The position numbers and the translations under genes are program-made. A model generated the notes under the pieces. It was not told the DNA's origin and did no database searches. It saw nothing but the letters and a program-made list of their open reading frames with translations. A stretch of DNA of 64,000 nt from Yinghuangia sp051388915. GTDB taxonomy: Bacteria; Actinomycetota; Actinomycetes; Streptomycetales; Streptomycetaceae. This document shows positions 7,121 through 16,685 of the stretch, in pieces. The stretch's first letter is position 1. Each line of letters opens with the position of its first letter. The stretch lies in NCBI RefSeq assembly GCF_051388915.1, contig NZ_JBPKBH010000032.1:1-64000 (forward strand), in the 5' to 3' direction.

Positions 7121-8813
7121 CCGCCGTCACCTCCTCCGCCGCCGCGCGTCGTCCCACGGCGCGTAGCGCCGCCGCGTTCAGGCCGTCCTCCTCGCCCGGT
7201 GGGAACCACGCCGCCAGGTAGCCGTCCGGGCGGACCAGCAGCAGCGTGTGCGCCGCCGCCCCCGGGTACTCGTGTGTCACCACCAGCTCGGCCGCGACCG
7301 GCAGTTCGCCGAGTCGGGCGCGCAGCAGCGGCATCAGGCCGGCGTCCCGCCAGCGCGGCCCGTCCCACACCTCTATGCCGGGCGCGACCAGCACAACCAC
7401 CAGCCCTTGGTCGAGACACGCCGACAGCGGCGCCCGACGGCCGTCGGCACGCACCACCGGCACCTCCTCCACCGTCCCGCCGATCCCCGGGCCGCCCGGG
7501 GTCAGCAGCGGCGAACCGGTGTACTCCGGAACGGAATCGGCCACCAGCGCCCGCGGGTCCAGGCGCCGCAGCGTGGTCCCCTTGCTGCGCGCGCCCATCA
7601 GGGTCAGCCTGCGGCCCATCTTCTGCGCCGGCCCGCGCGGGCTGAGGAAGTGCAGGGCGTCCTCGCCGAACGCCAGCCTCCGCCGCGCCGCGCTGCGCCG
7701 CTCTCCGTGGTACGTCTCCATCAGCCGGTCCGGCGCCCGCCGCCCCAGCACGAGGGCGAGCTTCCAGGCCAGGTTGCGGGCGTCCTGGAGGGCCAGGTCC
7801 GTGCCGTCCGCGACGTTGGGGTGCACCAGATGCGCGGCGTCGCCCGCCAGCAGCACCCGTCCCGTCCGGAAGCGCCGCGCGAGGCGCTGGTGCACCTCGA
7901 ACTCGCCGGTCCACACCATGTCGTAGACCGGGTCCGCGTTCGGGTCGGCGTCCGGGCTCATCGCGTCGAGGGTGCGCAGTACCGCCCGCACCCGCTGCGT
8001 CGTGCGCTTGGGATCGGCGGGGTCGCCGTGCACCGGGATCAGCGTCGTCGCGTCCGCGGCCTTCGCGACGCCGTGCGCGAGCGGAAGCTGCCAGGTCAGC
8101 CGCCACATGTCGTGCGGCAGCGGCTGCGCGAGGACCGTGCCGTCGCGCTGGAACGGCGGATCCACGAACAGCCAGGGCTCCAGCGGCGATTCCTCCCACG
8201 GCGGGCGCGGCAGGGCGACCTTCACGTCGGCGCACAGCAGACGGTCGACGCGCGGACGCCCCGGGAACCTGACGCCCAGCGCGCGGCGCACGAACGAGTG
8301 GTGCCCGTCCGCGGCCACCAGCCACCCGGCTCGCCACCGAACCCGGCCGGCCGGTCCGCGCGTGGTGACGGTGACGGTGTCCTGGTCCTGCTCGACCGCC
8401 TCGACGCGGTGCCGCCATGCGGTCGTCACCAGCGGGGCGGCGGCCACCGTGTCCAACAGCGCCTGCTCAAGCACCTGTTGGGGAAGGCCGTAGCGCTCCG
8501 GAGCGGGTGGCGGGCCGCTGTCGGCGTCGCGCGGCGGCGGTACGGTGCTCGACCGGCGTCGGATCCGCAGCGGGCCCCACGGCTGCGCGGCACCGTCCAG
8601 GCGCCCCGCGACCAGGCCCGCGGCGAACGCGAATGTCGGCGCGTCCAGCCCGCACGCGCGCGACCCCTCGCGCCCCGTGCCGTCGCCCGCGTCGACCAGG
8701 ATCGAGCGGACGCCCTGCCGGGCGAGCGCCAGCGCGCACGCGAGCCCCGCCGGTCCGGCGCCGACGACGATCACCGAGTCCCGGCGGGCGTGGGAATCGG
8801 CGGTGCCTGGCAT
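7101..8813 (-). CDS. FAD-dependent aromatic hydroxylase (PHBH/PheA-type)
   Basis: A 570-residue single-component flavoprotein hydroxylase. The N-terminus carries VVGAGPAGLACALALARQG, the dinucleotide motif for FAD. AADGHHSFVRR is the DG motif and VLLAGDAAHLVHP the GD motif of this family. The C-terminal 150 residues form the thioredoxin-like domain typical of larger phenol-hydroxylase-type members. The usual GGQGMN stretch after AGDAAH is replaced by NVADGTD, which is unusual close to the flavin. It probably hydroxylates an aromatic or polyketide-like substrate using NAD(P)H and O2. It has its own promoter side facing a repeat-rich spacer. Confidence 0.87.
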   Translation of the reverse strand: MPGTADSHARRDSVIVVGAGPAGLACALALARQGVRSILVDAGDGTGREGSRACGLDAPTFAFAAGLVAGRLDGAAQPWGPLRIRRRSSTVPPPRDADSGPPPAPERYGLPQQVLEQALLDTVAAAPLVTTAWRHRVEAVEQDQDTVTVTTRGPAGRVRWRAGWLVAADGHHSFVRRALGVRFPGRPRVDRLLCADVKVALPRPPWEESPLEPWLFVDPPFQRDGTVLAQPLPHDMWRLTWQLPLAHGVAKAADATTLIPVHGDPADPKRTTQRVRAVLRTLDAMSPDADPNADPVYDMVWTGEFEVHQRLARRFRTGRVLLAGDAAHLVHPNVADGTDLALQDARNLAWKLALVLGRRAPDRLMETYHGERRSAARRRLAFGEDALHFLSPRGPAQKMGRRLTLMGARSKGTTLRRLDPRALVADSVPEYTGSPLLTPGGPGIGGTVEEVPVVRADGRRAPLSACLDQGLVVVLVAPGIEVWDGPRWRDAGLMPLLRARLGELPVAAELVVTHEYPGAAAHTLLLVRPDGYLAAWFPPGEEDGLNAAALRAVGRRAAAEEVTAAASGGP

Positions 8814-9179
8814 GCGAAGCCTCCCGAACGATCAGGTGTCCAAGAGGCAATCATCCGGCACCGGAGGCGGGTCGTGTGACAACGCGCCCGGTGCGCGGGT
8901 GGCGTCCCCAGGTGGCGCGCTCCGGCGCGTCGGCCGTGCGCGCGCCGTGCCCCGGGCACGAGGAGGCCGTACGTCCGGGCCGTACGCCCCGGACCTCCGC
9001 CGGACGGCCCCGTCGGCAACCCCGCCGGACGCCTCGCCGGACGCTCTGCCAAGCCCGCGAAGTTCACCCGTTCCGGCAGCCCGTCCGCCGCCATCCGCAG
9101 GCCGACCGGGCGGACTCGGCGGATCCCGATCGGCCCCACCCGTCCGTCACCGACACCCGCCCACGTCACACCCCCGCCC

Positions 9180-9365
9180 GACCCCAGCCCAAACCCAGCC
9201 CAAGCCCAAACCCAGCCGAGCCCAAGCCCAAGCCCAAACCCAGCCGAGCCCAAGCCCAGCCGAGCCCAGCCCAAGCCCAAACCCAGCCGAGCCGAGCCCA
9301 AGCTCAAACCCCGCCCAGCCCAAGCCCAAACTCCGCCAACCCCCGCTCAAGCCCAAACCCAACCC
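9180..9365. repeat. AGCCCA-type simple-sequence array in a 550-bp spacer
   Basis: The spacer 8814-9366 between the FAD hydroxylase and the extra binding-protein gene has no convincing gene. Its right half is an array of degenerate 6-bp units (AAGCCC, AAACCC, AGCCGAGCCC) repeated about thirty times up to the stop codon at 9367. Apparent long reading frames across it arise from the repeat. Confidence 0.8.
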
Positions 9366-9366
9366 C

Positions 9367-10308
9367 TCAACGCTCCAACTCCGGCACCGCCGGAGCAGGC
9401 ACCCCCGACAACCCCAGTGTCGCGTCGTACGCCGCCTTCCAATTGCCGTTGGCCGCATTGGCCGCCAGCGCCTCGTTGACCGCCATTCGGAACACCGTGT
9501 CCGTGCGTGGGAGTCCGATCCCGTAGTTCTCGGTCGTGAACGGCTCCCCGACGACCTTGAGCCGGTCCGGGCTGCGCGCCGCGTACCCCTTCAGGATCGC
9601 CTCGTCCGTCGACACCGCGTCCACCACCCCGGTCAGCAGGTTCTCCACGCACTGGCTGTAATCGTCGTAGAACACCGCGAGCGTCTCGGGGAATTCGCGC
9701 TGAAGGTGCCGGAACGCCGTCGAGCCCTTCGCCGAGCAGACCTTCCGGCCCGCCATGGACTCCTTTCCGGTGATCGCCTGTTCGTCCGCCCGCACCAGCA
9801 GGCTCTGCCCGGACACGTAGTACGGCCCGGCGAAGGCGACCGACCGCTTGCGCTCCTCGGTGATGCTGTACGTCCCGACGTACATGTCCACGTCGCCGTT
9901 CACGATCGCCGTCTCGCGGTTCACCGATGCGATGGTCTTGAACTCGATCGCCGCCGGATCCAGCCCCAGATGCGCGGACACCATGCGGGCGATCTCGATG
10001 TCGAAGCCGGACCGCCGCAGCGTGGCCGGGTCGAGGTAGCCCAGTCCCGGCTGGTCGTCCTTCGCGCCGACGACGAGGTGGCCGCGCTCCCGGGCGGCCT
10101 GCCACGTCGGCGACGCCGCCAGGTCCACGCCGTCGCGCACGGGGTAGGCGGGCGGTGACGGCGTGGGCCGCGCCGCGGGCGCCTGCGTCCCGGTCTTCGA
10201 CGCATCACCCCCGCCGCTGCCCCCACCCCCGCATCCGGCGCTCAGCAGCGCGATGGCCGCGACGCCCGCGGCCGCGATGACCTGACGCAATGTCAGACGC
10301 AGTGTCAT
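9367..10308 (-). CDS. Second GluB-like glutamate-binding lipoprotein
   Basis: A 313-residue ABC-transporter solute-binding protein (family 3). The signal ends in the lipobox LLSAGC followed by a Gly-rich tether. The ligand domain reads GHLVVGAKDDQPGLGYLDP...GFDIEIARMVSAHLGLDP...YSITEERKRSVAFAGPYYVSGQSLLV...DAVSTDEAILKGYA and is clearly paralogous to the gluB product in the same block (same motifs, same C-terminal PELER/PQIER ending). It probably binds glutamate or a related amino acid outside the membrane. It is separated from gluD by 215 nt and a strong hairpin, so it may be expressed separately or at a reduced level, sharing the gluCD permease. Confidence 0.88.
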   Translation of the reverse strand: MTLRLTLRQVIAAAGVAAIALLSAGCGGGGSGGGDASKTGTQAPAARPTPSPPAYPVRDGVDLAASPTWQAARERGHLVVGAKDDQPGLGYLDPATLRRSGFDIEIARMVSAHLGLDPAAIEFKTIASVNRETAIVNGDVDMYVGTYSITEERKRSVAFAGPYYVSGQSLLVRADEQAITGKESMAGRKVCSAKGSTAFRHLQREFPETLAVFYDDYSQCVENLLTGVVDAVSTDEAILKGYAARSPDRLKVVGEPFTTENYGIGLPRTDTVFRMAVNEALAANAANGNWKAAYDATLGLSGVPAPAVPELER

Positions 10309-10433
10309 GTCCGGAACTCCCCCTGGGATCGCGCCTCGGGGGCATGCCGCGGCACGGGTCCGCACCGCGCGATCTCCCCCGGGGACCGAGCTTTCCGGGG
10401 ACATCATGGGCCACACACCGGCCGGACGCAGAG

Positions 10434-10469
10434 CGACGCCCCGCGACGGGGTGGCGTCGCGGGGCGTCG
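10434..10469 (-). terminator. Terminator after gluD
   Basis: A perfect 14-bp stem (10434-10447 with 10456-10469; arms CGACGCCCCGCGAC/GTCGCGGGGCGTCG) with an 8-nt loop lies 55 nt past the gluD stop and before the extra binding-protein gene. It would end or attenuate the gluABCD transcript. Confidence 0.8.
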
Positions 10470-10523
10470 AGTACGTGGCCGAGCACCAAGGAGCAGGGGA
10501 GCAACCGCAGTCGGACCGCCCGC

Positions 10524-11444
10524 CTACACGGGCACCTCCACCGACGCATCCGGCTTGGGCGTGATCGTCCCGCCCACCGGCCCCTCGATCTGCGGCGGCC
10601 GCCCCTTGCGTCCCCGGCTCAGCCGGCGCTCCAGGAAGACCGCGAGGGACGAGAGCAGCATGCAGATCACGATGTACACGCCGCCGACGACGATCGCCAC
10701 CGGGATGAACGGGAACTCGTAGTCCTGCTGCCCGCCCAGCAGCTTGGAGACGTGCAGGAGTTCGGGGTAGGTGATCATGAAGCCGAGGGACGTGTCCTTC
10801 AGCGTCACCACCATCTGGCTGATGATCGACGGCAGCATCGCCCGGATGCCCTGCGGCACCAGGATGGACGCCATCACCTGCGTCTTGCGCATGCCGATCG
10901 CGTACGCCGCCTCGCTCTGCCCCTTCGGCAGCGCCAGGATGCCCGCGCGCATGGTCTCCGCCTGCACGGTGCCGTTGTAGAGCGTGAGGCCGATGACCAG
11001 CGGCCAGATCGGGTCCTCGTCGATGAAGTCCAGGAAGCCGGGCCAACTGTCGAGGTAGGCCGGTGTCACGTACAGGAAGAAGATCAGGATCAGCAGCGGC
11101 ATCGCACGGAAGAACGTCACGAACGCCGTCGCCGCCCACCGCACCACGCGGTGCTCGGACAGCCGGCCTGCGGCGAGCAGGGCACCGAGGACCAGCGAGG
11201 CCACCACCGCGATCAGGAACGCCTTGAGCGACGCCCACAGACCGTCCAGGATCATGTTCTGCACACGGGTGTACTGGAACAGCTCCCATTTGCGGCTGTT
11301 GAACTGCCCGGTCTGGTCGAACCGGTAGACGACCCACGCCAGCCCGCCGACCAGCAGGCCCACGCCCACTACGCCGACGATGAGGTTGCGGCGCCGGGCC
11401 TTGGGGCCGGGGGCGTCGAAGAGGACTGTGGCCTGCTGGGTCAT
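10524..11444 (-). CDS. gluD: Glutamate ABC transporter permease GluD
   Basis: A 306-residue inner-membrane permease of the His/Glu/Gln family. It has about five to six membrane segments and the EAA-loop signature around QSEAAYAIGMRKTQVMASILVPQGIRAMLP that docks the ATPase. An N-terminal cytosolic stretch of about 20 residues and a Pro-rich tail frame the core. Its ATG overlaps the gluC stop by 4 nt (ATGA), so translation is coupled. It pairs with GluC to form the channel that GluA energises. Confidence 0.93.
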   Translation of the reverse strand: MTQQATVLFDAPGPKARRRNLIVGVVGVGLLVGGLAWVVYRFDQTGQFNSRKWELFQYTRVQNMILDGLWASLKAFLIAVVASLVLGALLAAGRLSEHRVVRWAATAFVTFFRAMPLLILIFFLYVTPAYLDSWPGFLDFIDEDPIWPLVIGLTLYNGTVQAETMRAGILALPKGQSEAAYAIGMRKTQVMASILVPQGIRAMLPSIISQMVVTLKDTSLGFMITYPELLHVSKLLGGQQDYEFPFIPVAIVVGGVYIVICMLLSSLAVFLERRLSRGRKGRPPQIEGPVGGTITPKPDASVEVPV

Positions 11445-12085
11445 CGGGCCACCGCCAGCTTCTTCTCCAGCGCGGCGAAGGCCGCGCTCATGCTCAGGGT
11501 GATGATCATGTAGCCGGCCGCGATCCAGAAGAAGACCAGGAGCACGTTGTAGCTGTTCTCCACCATCTCCTTGTGCGTGCTGAGGAGGTCGGGCACGTTG
11601 AACGCGCTGGCGATCGCCGAGTTGCGGACCATCGCGATCAGCAGCGAACCGATCGGCGGCACCACGGCCCGCATCGCCTGCGGCAGCACCACCAGGCTCA
11701 GCGTCTGGTTGAACGACATGCCCAGGCTGCGGGCGGCCTCGGCCTGCCCGATGGGCACCGTGTTGATGCCCGAGCGCACCGCTTCGCAGATGAACGCCGC
11801 GGTGTAGCCGCCGACCGCGATCACCGCGAAGGTGATGAAGTCGAGGTTGATGTTCAGCTTCGGGAAGCCGAGCGCCACGACGAACAACAGCAGCGTCAGC
11901 GGCGTGTTGCGGATGACGGTGACGTACGCGGTGGCGAACCAGCGCAGCGGCGGGACGGGAGACACGCGGCACGCGGCCAGCAGCGTGCCCACCACGAGGG
12001 CCACGAGGCCGCAGTAGACGGTGAGCTTCAGTGTGGTGACGAAGCCGTCGCTGAGCAGATCCCAGTTGTCCGTGAGGACGTTCAT
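11441..12085 (-). CDS. gluC: Glutamate ABC transporter permease GluC
   Basis: A 214-residue permease, the usual length for the short subunit. The N-terminus MNVLTDNWDLLSDGFVTTLKLT is typical. The coupling loop reads AEAARSLGMSFNQTLSLVVLPQAMRAVVPP. It overlaps gluD by 4 nt. A 338-nt spacer that includes an N gap separates it from gluB, so a hairpin or other signal in that spacer may be missing from this assembly. Confidence 0.94.
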   Translation of the reverse strand: MNVLTDNWDLLSDGFVTTLKLTVYCGLVALVVGTLLAACRVSPVPPLRWFATAYVTVIRNTPLTLLLFVVALGFPKLNINLDFITFAVIAVGGYTAAFICEAVRSGINTVPIGQAEAARSLGMSFNQTLSLVVLPQAMRAVVPPIGSLLIAMVRNSAIASAFNVPDLLSTHKEMVENSYNVLLVFFWIAAGYMIITLSMSAAFAALEKKLAVAR

Positions 12086-12230
12086 CGCGCGCCCGCCTTC
12101 CGGCCCTCTTCCGGGCGCGCCGAACGGGCGGCGTCAGGGCATATGTTCACGGTGATCCCCGCAAGTCTGGATCGGACGTGGTTTCGAGGTGCCGGAGGCC
12201 GCGCTTCAGGAGCGTGCGGTCGGACGCGGC

Positions 12231-12374
12231 NNNNNNNNNNNNNNNNNNNNNNNNNNNNNNNNNNNNNNNNNNNNNNNNNNNNNNNNNNNNNNNNNNNNNN
12301 NNNNNNNNNNNNNNNNNNNNNNNNNNNNNNNNNNNNNNNNNNNNNNNNNNNNNNNNNNNNNNNNNNNNNNNNNN
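12231..12374. other. Assembly gap (144 N) between gluB and gluC
   Basis: All bases are N. The flanks 12086-12230 and 12375-12423 show no coding sequence. The break falls in the intergenic spacer of the glu operon, so gene order is not in doubt, but the true spacer length and any structure in it are unknown. Confidence 0.95.
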
Positions 12375-12423
12375 GTTGGATGTGGCGGTGGGTGTGGCGG
12401 TCGACCACCGCACACGCGGCGGC

Positions 12424-13314
12424 TCAGTAGCGCTCGATCTGCGGCGCCGGCGGGGCCGGGGAGCCCGACTTGCCGAGCGTCGAGTCGTAGATGCTCTTCC
12501 AGGTGCCGTCCTGCATCTTGGCCGCGAGGATGTCGTTCACCTTGTTGCGGAACTCGGTGTCGCCCTTCGGCAGGCCGATGCCGTACTTCTCGGTGGAGAA
12601 GTTGTCGCCGACGACCTTGAGGTTGTCCGGGTCCTTGGCCGCGTAGCCCTTCAGGATCGCCTCGTCGGTGGTCACCGCGTCGACCTGGCCGTTGAGCAGG
12701 TTGTCCACGCAGGTCGAGTAGTCGCTGAACTCGACCGGGACCGTCTCGGGGAACTCGGCCTTGATCTTCTGGATCGGCGTCGAGCCCGTGGCCGAGCAGA
12801 CCTTCTTGCCCTTGATCGTGTCCTTGCCGGTGATGTCGGTGTTGTTCTTCTTCACCAGCAGGCTCTGGCCCGAGATGTAGTACGGGCCCGCGAAGTCGAC
12901 GAGCTGCTTGCGCTTGTCGGTGATGCTGTACGTGCCGACGTACATGTCGACGTCGCCCTTGGCGAGCGAGGTCTCGCGGTTCGCGGAGGCGATCGCCTTG
13001 TACTCGATCTTCTTCGGGTCCAGGCCGAGTTCGGCGGACACCATGCGGGCGATCTCGATGTCGAAGCCGGAGCGCTCGCCGGTGGTCGGGTCGAGGAAGC
13101 CGAGGCCCGGCTGGTCCTCCTTGACGCCGACGATCAGGTGCCCGCGGCCCTTCGCGGCCTGGAACGTCTTGGAGTTGATGTCCACGGACTGCGTGTTCAC
13201 CGACTGCGGCGGCGCCTGCGGGGTCTCCGTCTTGGGGTCGTCCTTGCCGCAGGCCGTCGCGAGGAGGGCCAGTGCGGAGAAGCCGGCGACGGCTATGGTC
13301 TTGCGGAGATTCAT
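12424..13314 (-). CDS. gluB: Glutamate-binding lipoprotein GluB
   Basis: A 296-residue family-3 solute-binding protein. The signal MNLRKTIAVAGFSALALLATAC ends in a lipobox Cys, so it is anchored to the outer face of the membrane. The ligand domain carries GHLIVGVKEDQPGLGFLDPTTGERSGFDIEIARMV and AGPYYISGQSLLVKK as expected for Glu/Asp/Gln binding. It lies between gluA and gluC, the standard actinobacterial order gluABCD. The higher use of Lys codons and shorter linker distinguish it from its paralogue at 9367-10308. Confidence 0.93.
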   Translation of the reverse strand: MNLRKTIAVAGFSALALLATACGKDDPKTETPQAPPQSVNTQSVDINSKTFQAAKGRGHLIVGVKEDQPGLGFLDPTTGERSGFDIEIARMVSAELGLDPKKIEYKAIASANRETSLAKGDVDMYVGTYSITDKRKQLVDFAGPYYISGQSLLVKKNNTDITGKDTIKGKKVCSATGSTPIQKIKAEFPETVPVEFSDYSTCVDNLLNGQVDAVTTDEAILKGYAAKDPDNLKVVGDNFSTEKYGIGLPKGDTEFRNKVNDILAAKMQDGTWKSIYDSTLGKSGSPAPPAPQIERY

Positions 13315-13481
13315 GACCCTTGCTCCTTGGTGGTGGTTACGGGTACGGACAACTGCCGACGCGCGCCATCGAGCGCCGGCGGGGGTACTGCGCCGCGCCG
13401 TTCAGCCGGTGGGTTCAGCCGGGCCGGGTCGGCCGGTCGTTCGGCCGCTCGCCTGCGGCCGGGCCGGTTCGGTTCGGCAGG

Positions 13482-14270
13482 TCAGTGGTGCAGGATCTTG
13501 GACAGGAAGTCGCGCGCACGGTCGCTGCGCGGGTTGCCGAAGAACTCGTCGGGGGTGTTCTCCTCGACGATCCGGCCGTCGGCCATGAAGATCACCCGGT
13601 TCGCGGCGGAGCGCGCGAAGCCCATCTCGTGCGTGACGACGACCATGGTCATGCCGTCCGCGGCGAGGCTCTTCATGGTCTCCAGGACCTCGTTGACCAT
13701 CTCGGGGTCGAGCGCCGAGGTCGGCTCGTCGAAAAGCATGACCTTCGGCTGCATGGCCAGCGCGCGGGCGATCGCCACACGCTGCTGCTGGCCGCCGGAC
13801 AACTGCGCCGGGTACTTGTCGGCCTGGTTGCCGACGCCGACCCGGTCCAGCAGCGCGCGGGCCCGCTTGTCCGCGGCCTCGCGCGACTCGCGACGCACCT
13901 TGGTCGGGCCGATCGTCACGTTCTGGAGCACGGTCTTGTGCGCGAAGAGGTTGAACGACTGGAACACCATCCCCACCTCCGAGCGCAGCCGGGCGAGGGC
14001 CTTGCCCTCCTGCGGCAGCGCCCGTCCGTCGATGGTGATGGAGCCGGAGTCGATGGGCTCCAGGCGGTTGATCGTCCGGCACAATGTGGACTTGCCGGAC
14101 CCCGACGGCCCGATCACGACGACGACCTCGCCCTCGTGGATCGTCAGGTCGATGTCCTGGAGGACGTGCAGCGCGCCGAAGTGCTTGTTGACGTTCGACA
14201 GGACTACGAGGGGGGCAGCCGTCTTGTCCATGCCGTGCGACGGCTGCTGCTTGTCCAGGGCTTCGGTCAC
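13482..14270 (-). CDS. gluA: Glutamate ABC transporter ATPase GluA
   Basis: The ATPase of the importer, about 262 residues from GTG 14270, which has GAGGAG 10 nt upstream; an ATG at 14291 is possible but has no SD. Walker A is GPSGSGKST, the Q-loop VFQSFNLF, the ABC signature LSGGQQQRVAIARAL, Walker B VMLFDEPTSALDPE and the H-loop VVTHE. It powers glutamate uptake with GluBCD. It is divergent from a response-regulator gene, with 230 nt between them that probably hold both promoters. Confidence 0.94.
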   Translation of the reverse strand: MTEALDKQQPSHGMDKTAAPLVVLSNVNKHFGALHVLQDIDLTIHEGEVVVVIGPSGSGKSTLCRTINRLEPIDSGSITIDGRALPQEGKALARLRSEVGMVFQSFNLFAHKTVLQNVTIGPTKVRRESREAADKRARALLDRVGVGNQADKYPAQLSGGQQQRVAIARALAMQPKVMLFDEPTSALDPEMVNEVLETMKSLAADGMTMVVVTHEMGFARSAANRVIFMADGRIVEENTPDEFFGNPRSDRARDFLSKILHH

Positions 14271-14500
14271 GGTGGCTTCGCTCCTCCGCATCGTGTGGTG
14301 GGCTCATGAAAGCGGGCAAGACCCAAGCGGTACGCCGGATTTGAGCTTCACCTGAGGTCAAGAGCGGATAACGGAGCGTCGCGCGCCCTGGACCCTCGGC
14401 AGAATCCGGCGAGTCTGATTGGATGACCCGGTCGCGACGCGGGGGTGAACCCGCGGGAACGGAAGCGCATCGGGGGCGGAGAGGCACGAGAGGACACGCC

Positions 14501-15211
14501 ATGCGGTTGCTGATGGTCGAGGACGACCTGCGCATCGCCACGCCGCTGCGCGCCGTCCTGGGCCGCCACGGGATCGACGTACGGCACGCGTGCACCGGCG
14601 AGGAAGCCCTCGACGCGCTCGGCGCCGACGTCGACGTGGTGCTGCTGGACCTCAACCTGCCCGACCACGACGGCTTCGAGGTGTGCGCCCGAATACGCCG
14701 GATCAGCGACGTCCCGGTGATCATGGTGACCGCGCGCGCCGACGTACGCTCGCGCGTGCACGGCCTCAACATCGGCGCCGACGACTACGTCACCAAGCCC
14801 TACGACATCGGCGAGCTGCTCGCCCGCATCCATGCGGTCAGCCGCCGCGCCCGCCCCGAGCCCCGCCCGGAGGCCGCCGCGCCCGCCCCGGCCGCCCCCG
14901 CGTCCGACGACGCCCCCGCCGCCTCCGCGGCCCCCGCGCTGGTCGTCGACACTCCTGCCCGCCGCGTCACCGTGCACGGCGCCGAGGTGGTGCTCACCCG
15001 CAAGGAGTTCGACCTGCTCGCCCTGCTCGCCCAGCGCCCCGGCGTGGTGTTCCGCCGCGAGCAGATCATGAGCGAGGTGTGGCGCACGAGCTGGGCCGGC
15101 AGCGGCCGTACCCTCGAAGTCCACGTCGCCTCGCTGCGCGCCAAGCTCGGCAACCCCCGTATGGTCGAGACCATCCGCGGTGTCGGCTACCGCGTGGTCC
15201 CGGACGCCTGA
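14501..15211 (+). CDS. OmpR/PhoB-family response regulator
   Basis: A 236-residue two-component regulator. The receiver domain (1-120) shows the acidic pocket VEDD, the phospho-acceptor Asp in VVLLDLNLPDHDG and the conserved Lys in YVTKPYD. An Ala/Pro-rich linker of about 25 residues separates it from a winged-helix DNA-binding domain (VVLTRKEFDLLALLAQRPG...EVWRTSW...VASLRAKLG...IRGVGYRV). The histidine kinase gene follows 26 nt later. The divergent gluA gene is a plausible target, by position only. Confidence 0.93.
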   Translation: MRLLMVEDDLRIATPLRAVLGRHGIDVRHACTGEEALDALGADVDVVLLDLNLPDHDGFEVCARIRRISDVPVIMVTARADVRSRVHGLNIGADDYVTKPYDIGELLARIHAVSRRARPEPRPEAAAPAPAAPASDDAPAASAAPALVVDTPARRVTVHGAEVVLTRKEFDLLALLAQRPGVVFRREQIMSEVWRTSWAGSGRTLEVHVASLRAKLGNPRMVETIRGVGYRVVPDA

Positions 15212-15237
15212 CCCGGCCCGCCCGAAGACCGGCACCC

Positions 15238-16641
15238 GTGCGCACCCGACTCCTCGCCCTGCTCCTCGCCCTCATGGCCGCGGTCCTGCTCGCGCTGGGC
15301 ATACCGCTGGCGGTGTCGCGCGCCGACGTCCACCAGCAGGAGGTGATGCGCGACCGCGCCGACGACACGGCGCGCTTCGCCGCGCAGTACCAGACCGCGA
15401 TCCGCCAGGGACAGGACGTCGAGCTCCAGGCCGCGGACCGCAAGCCGCTGAGTGCGGCCCTGGAGCAGTACTACTCCGTGTACGGGATCCATGCGGCGGT
15501 TCTCGACCGCAACGGCGACGTCCTGGTGGCGTCCGACGCCGAGTACCGGCTCCCGCACTCCGGCCAGGCGCGCGAGGCCTTCGCCGAGGCGCGTGCCGGG
15601 CGGCAGAGCGAGGCCCCGCAGGTGTGGCCGTGGCAGGACCGCACGATCACCGTCGCGGTGCCCGTGGTCTACGGCGGCGACGTCGTCGCGGTCGCCGTCA
15701 CCGAGTCGGTCACCGTCAAGATGCGCGATCGGATCTGGGACAACTGGCTCTTCCTCGGCGCGGGCGAGGCGATCGCCGTCCTGGCCGCACTGCTGGCCGC
15801 GGGCCGCCTGACCGGCACGATCCTGCGGCCCGTCCAGGTGCTCGACAAGGCCACGCACGAGATAGCCACCGGCAAGCTCGGTGCGCGCGTCGCCGCCGCG
15901 CAGGGGCCGCCCGAGCTGCGGCGCCTCGCGAAGGCGTTCAACGAGATGGCGGACAACGTCGAGACCGTCGTCGAGCAGCAGCGGGCCTTCGCCGCCGACG
16001 CCTCGCACCAACTGCGCAACCCCCTGTCGGCGCTGCTGCTGCGCATCGAGGAGCTGGGGCTGTCCCTGCCGCCGGAGCACAGCGACACCCTGGACGGGGT
16101 CCGCGAGGAGGGCCGACGCCTGACACACGTCCTGGACGAGCTGCTGGCGCTCGCCCTCGCCGAGAACGCCGCCAACACCGCGACGCACCGCGTTCCGCTG
16201 GACGTCGCCGCCCTCGTGCGCGAGCGCATCGACGCCTGGGAGCCGCTGGCCCGCGCCCGCGGCCAGCACTTCGACCAGCAGGGGCCGCGCGCGCTGACCG
16301 GCAACGTCGACCCGATAGCGCTGGGCAGCGCGCTCGACGCCATCCTCGACAACGCGCTCAAGTTCAGCCCGGACGACGCGGAGATAGCGGTCGCCCTCGC
16401 GGCCGTCGGCGGACGCCTCGAACTGCGCGTCGCGGACCGCGGGCCCGGGCTGGAACCTTCCGAGCTGCGCCGCGTCGGCGACCGGTTCTGGCGCAGCTCG
16501 CACCACCAGAACGTGGACGGGTCCGGTCTCGGCCTGTCGATCGCCCGGACGCTGCTGCGGGCGACCGGCGGCGACATCGAGTTCGCGTCGCGCGACGGGG
16601 GCGGGCTGGTCGTGACGGTGACGGTCGACCGGGCGGTGTGA
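15238..16641 (+). CDS. Sensor histidine kinase
   Basis: A 467-residue membrane kinase from GTG 15238. It has one N-terminal membrane segment (LLALLLALMAAVLLALGIPLAV), an extracellular sensor of about 140 residues, a second membrane segment (WLFLGAGEAIAVLAALLAAG), a HAMP linker and the transmitter. The phosphorylated His is in FAADASHQLRNPLSALLLR, the N box is AILDNALKFSP, and the G boxes are VADRGPGLEP and GSGLGLSIARTLL. It should phosphorylate the preceding regulator. The signal is unknown; its place beside glutamate transport and a glutamate-binding kinase suggests amino-acid or nutrient sensing. Confidence 0.92.
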   Translation: MRTRLLALLLALMAAVLLALGIPLAVSRADVHQQEVMRDRADDTARFAAQYQTAIRQGQDVELQAADRKPLSAALEQYYSVYGIHAAVLDRNGDVLVASDAEYRLPHSGQAREAFAEARAGRQSEAPQVWPWQDRTITVAVPVVYGGDVVAVAVTESVTVKMRDRIWDNWLFLGAGEAIAVLAALLAAGRLTGTILRPVQVLDKATHEIATGKLGARVAAAQGPPELRRLAKAFNEMADNVETVVEQQRAFAADASHQLRNPLSALLLRIEELGLSLPPEHSDTLDGVREEGRRLTHVLDELLALALAENAANTATHRVPLDVAALVRERIDAWEPLARARGQHFDQQGPRALTGNVDPIALGSALDAILDNALKFSPDDAEIAVALAAVGGRLELRVADRGPGLEPSELRRVGDRFWRSSHHQNVDGSGLGLSIARTLLRATGGDIEFASRDGGGLVVTVTVDRAV

Positions 16642-16685
16642 CGGCGCGCGATGTGACGGTCTACGGCGTTACGGCGTGTGGTGAT

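Noticed and set aside
9180..9365. CRISPR-like array
   Set aside because: Units are short, degenerate and contiguous without unique spacers, and no cas genes are present; it is a simple-sequence repeat.
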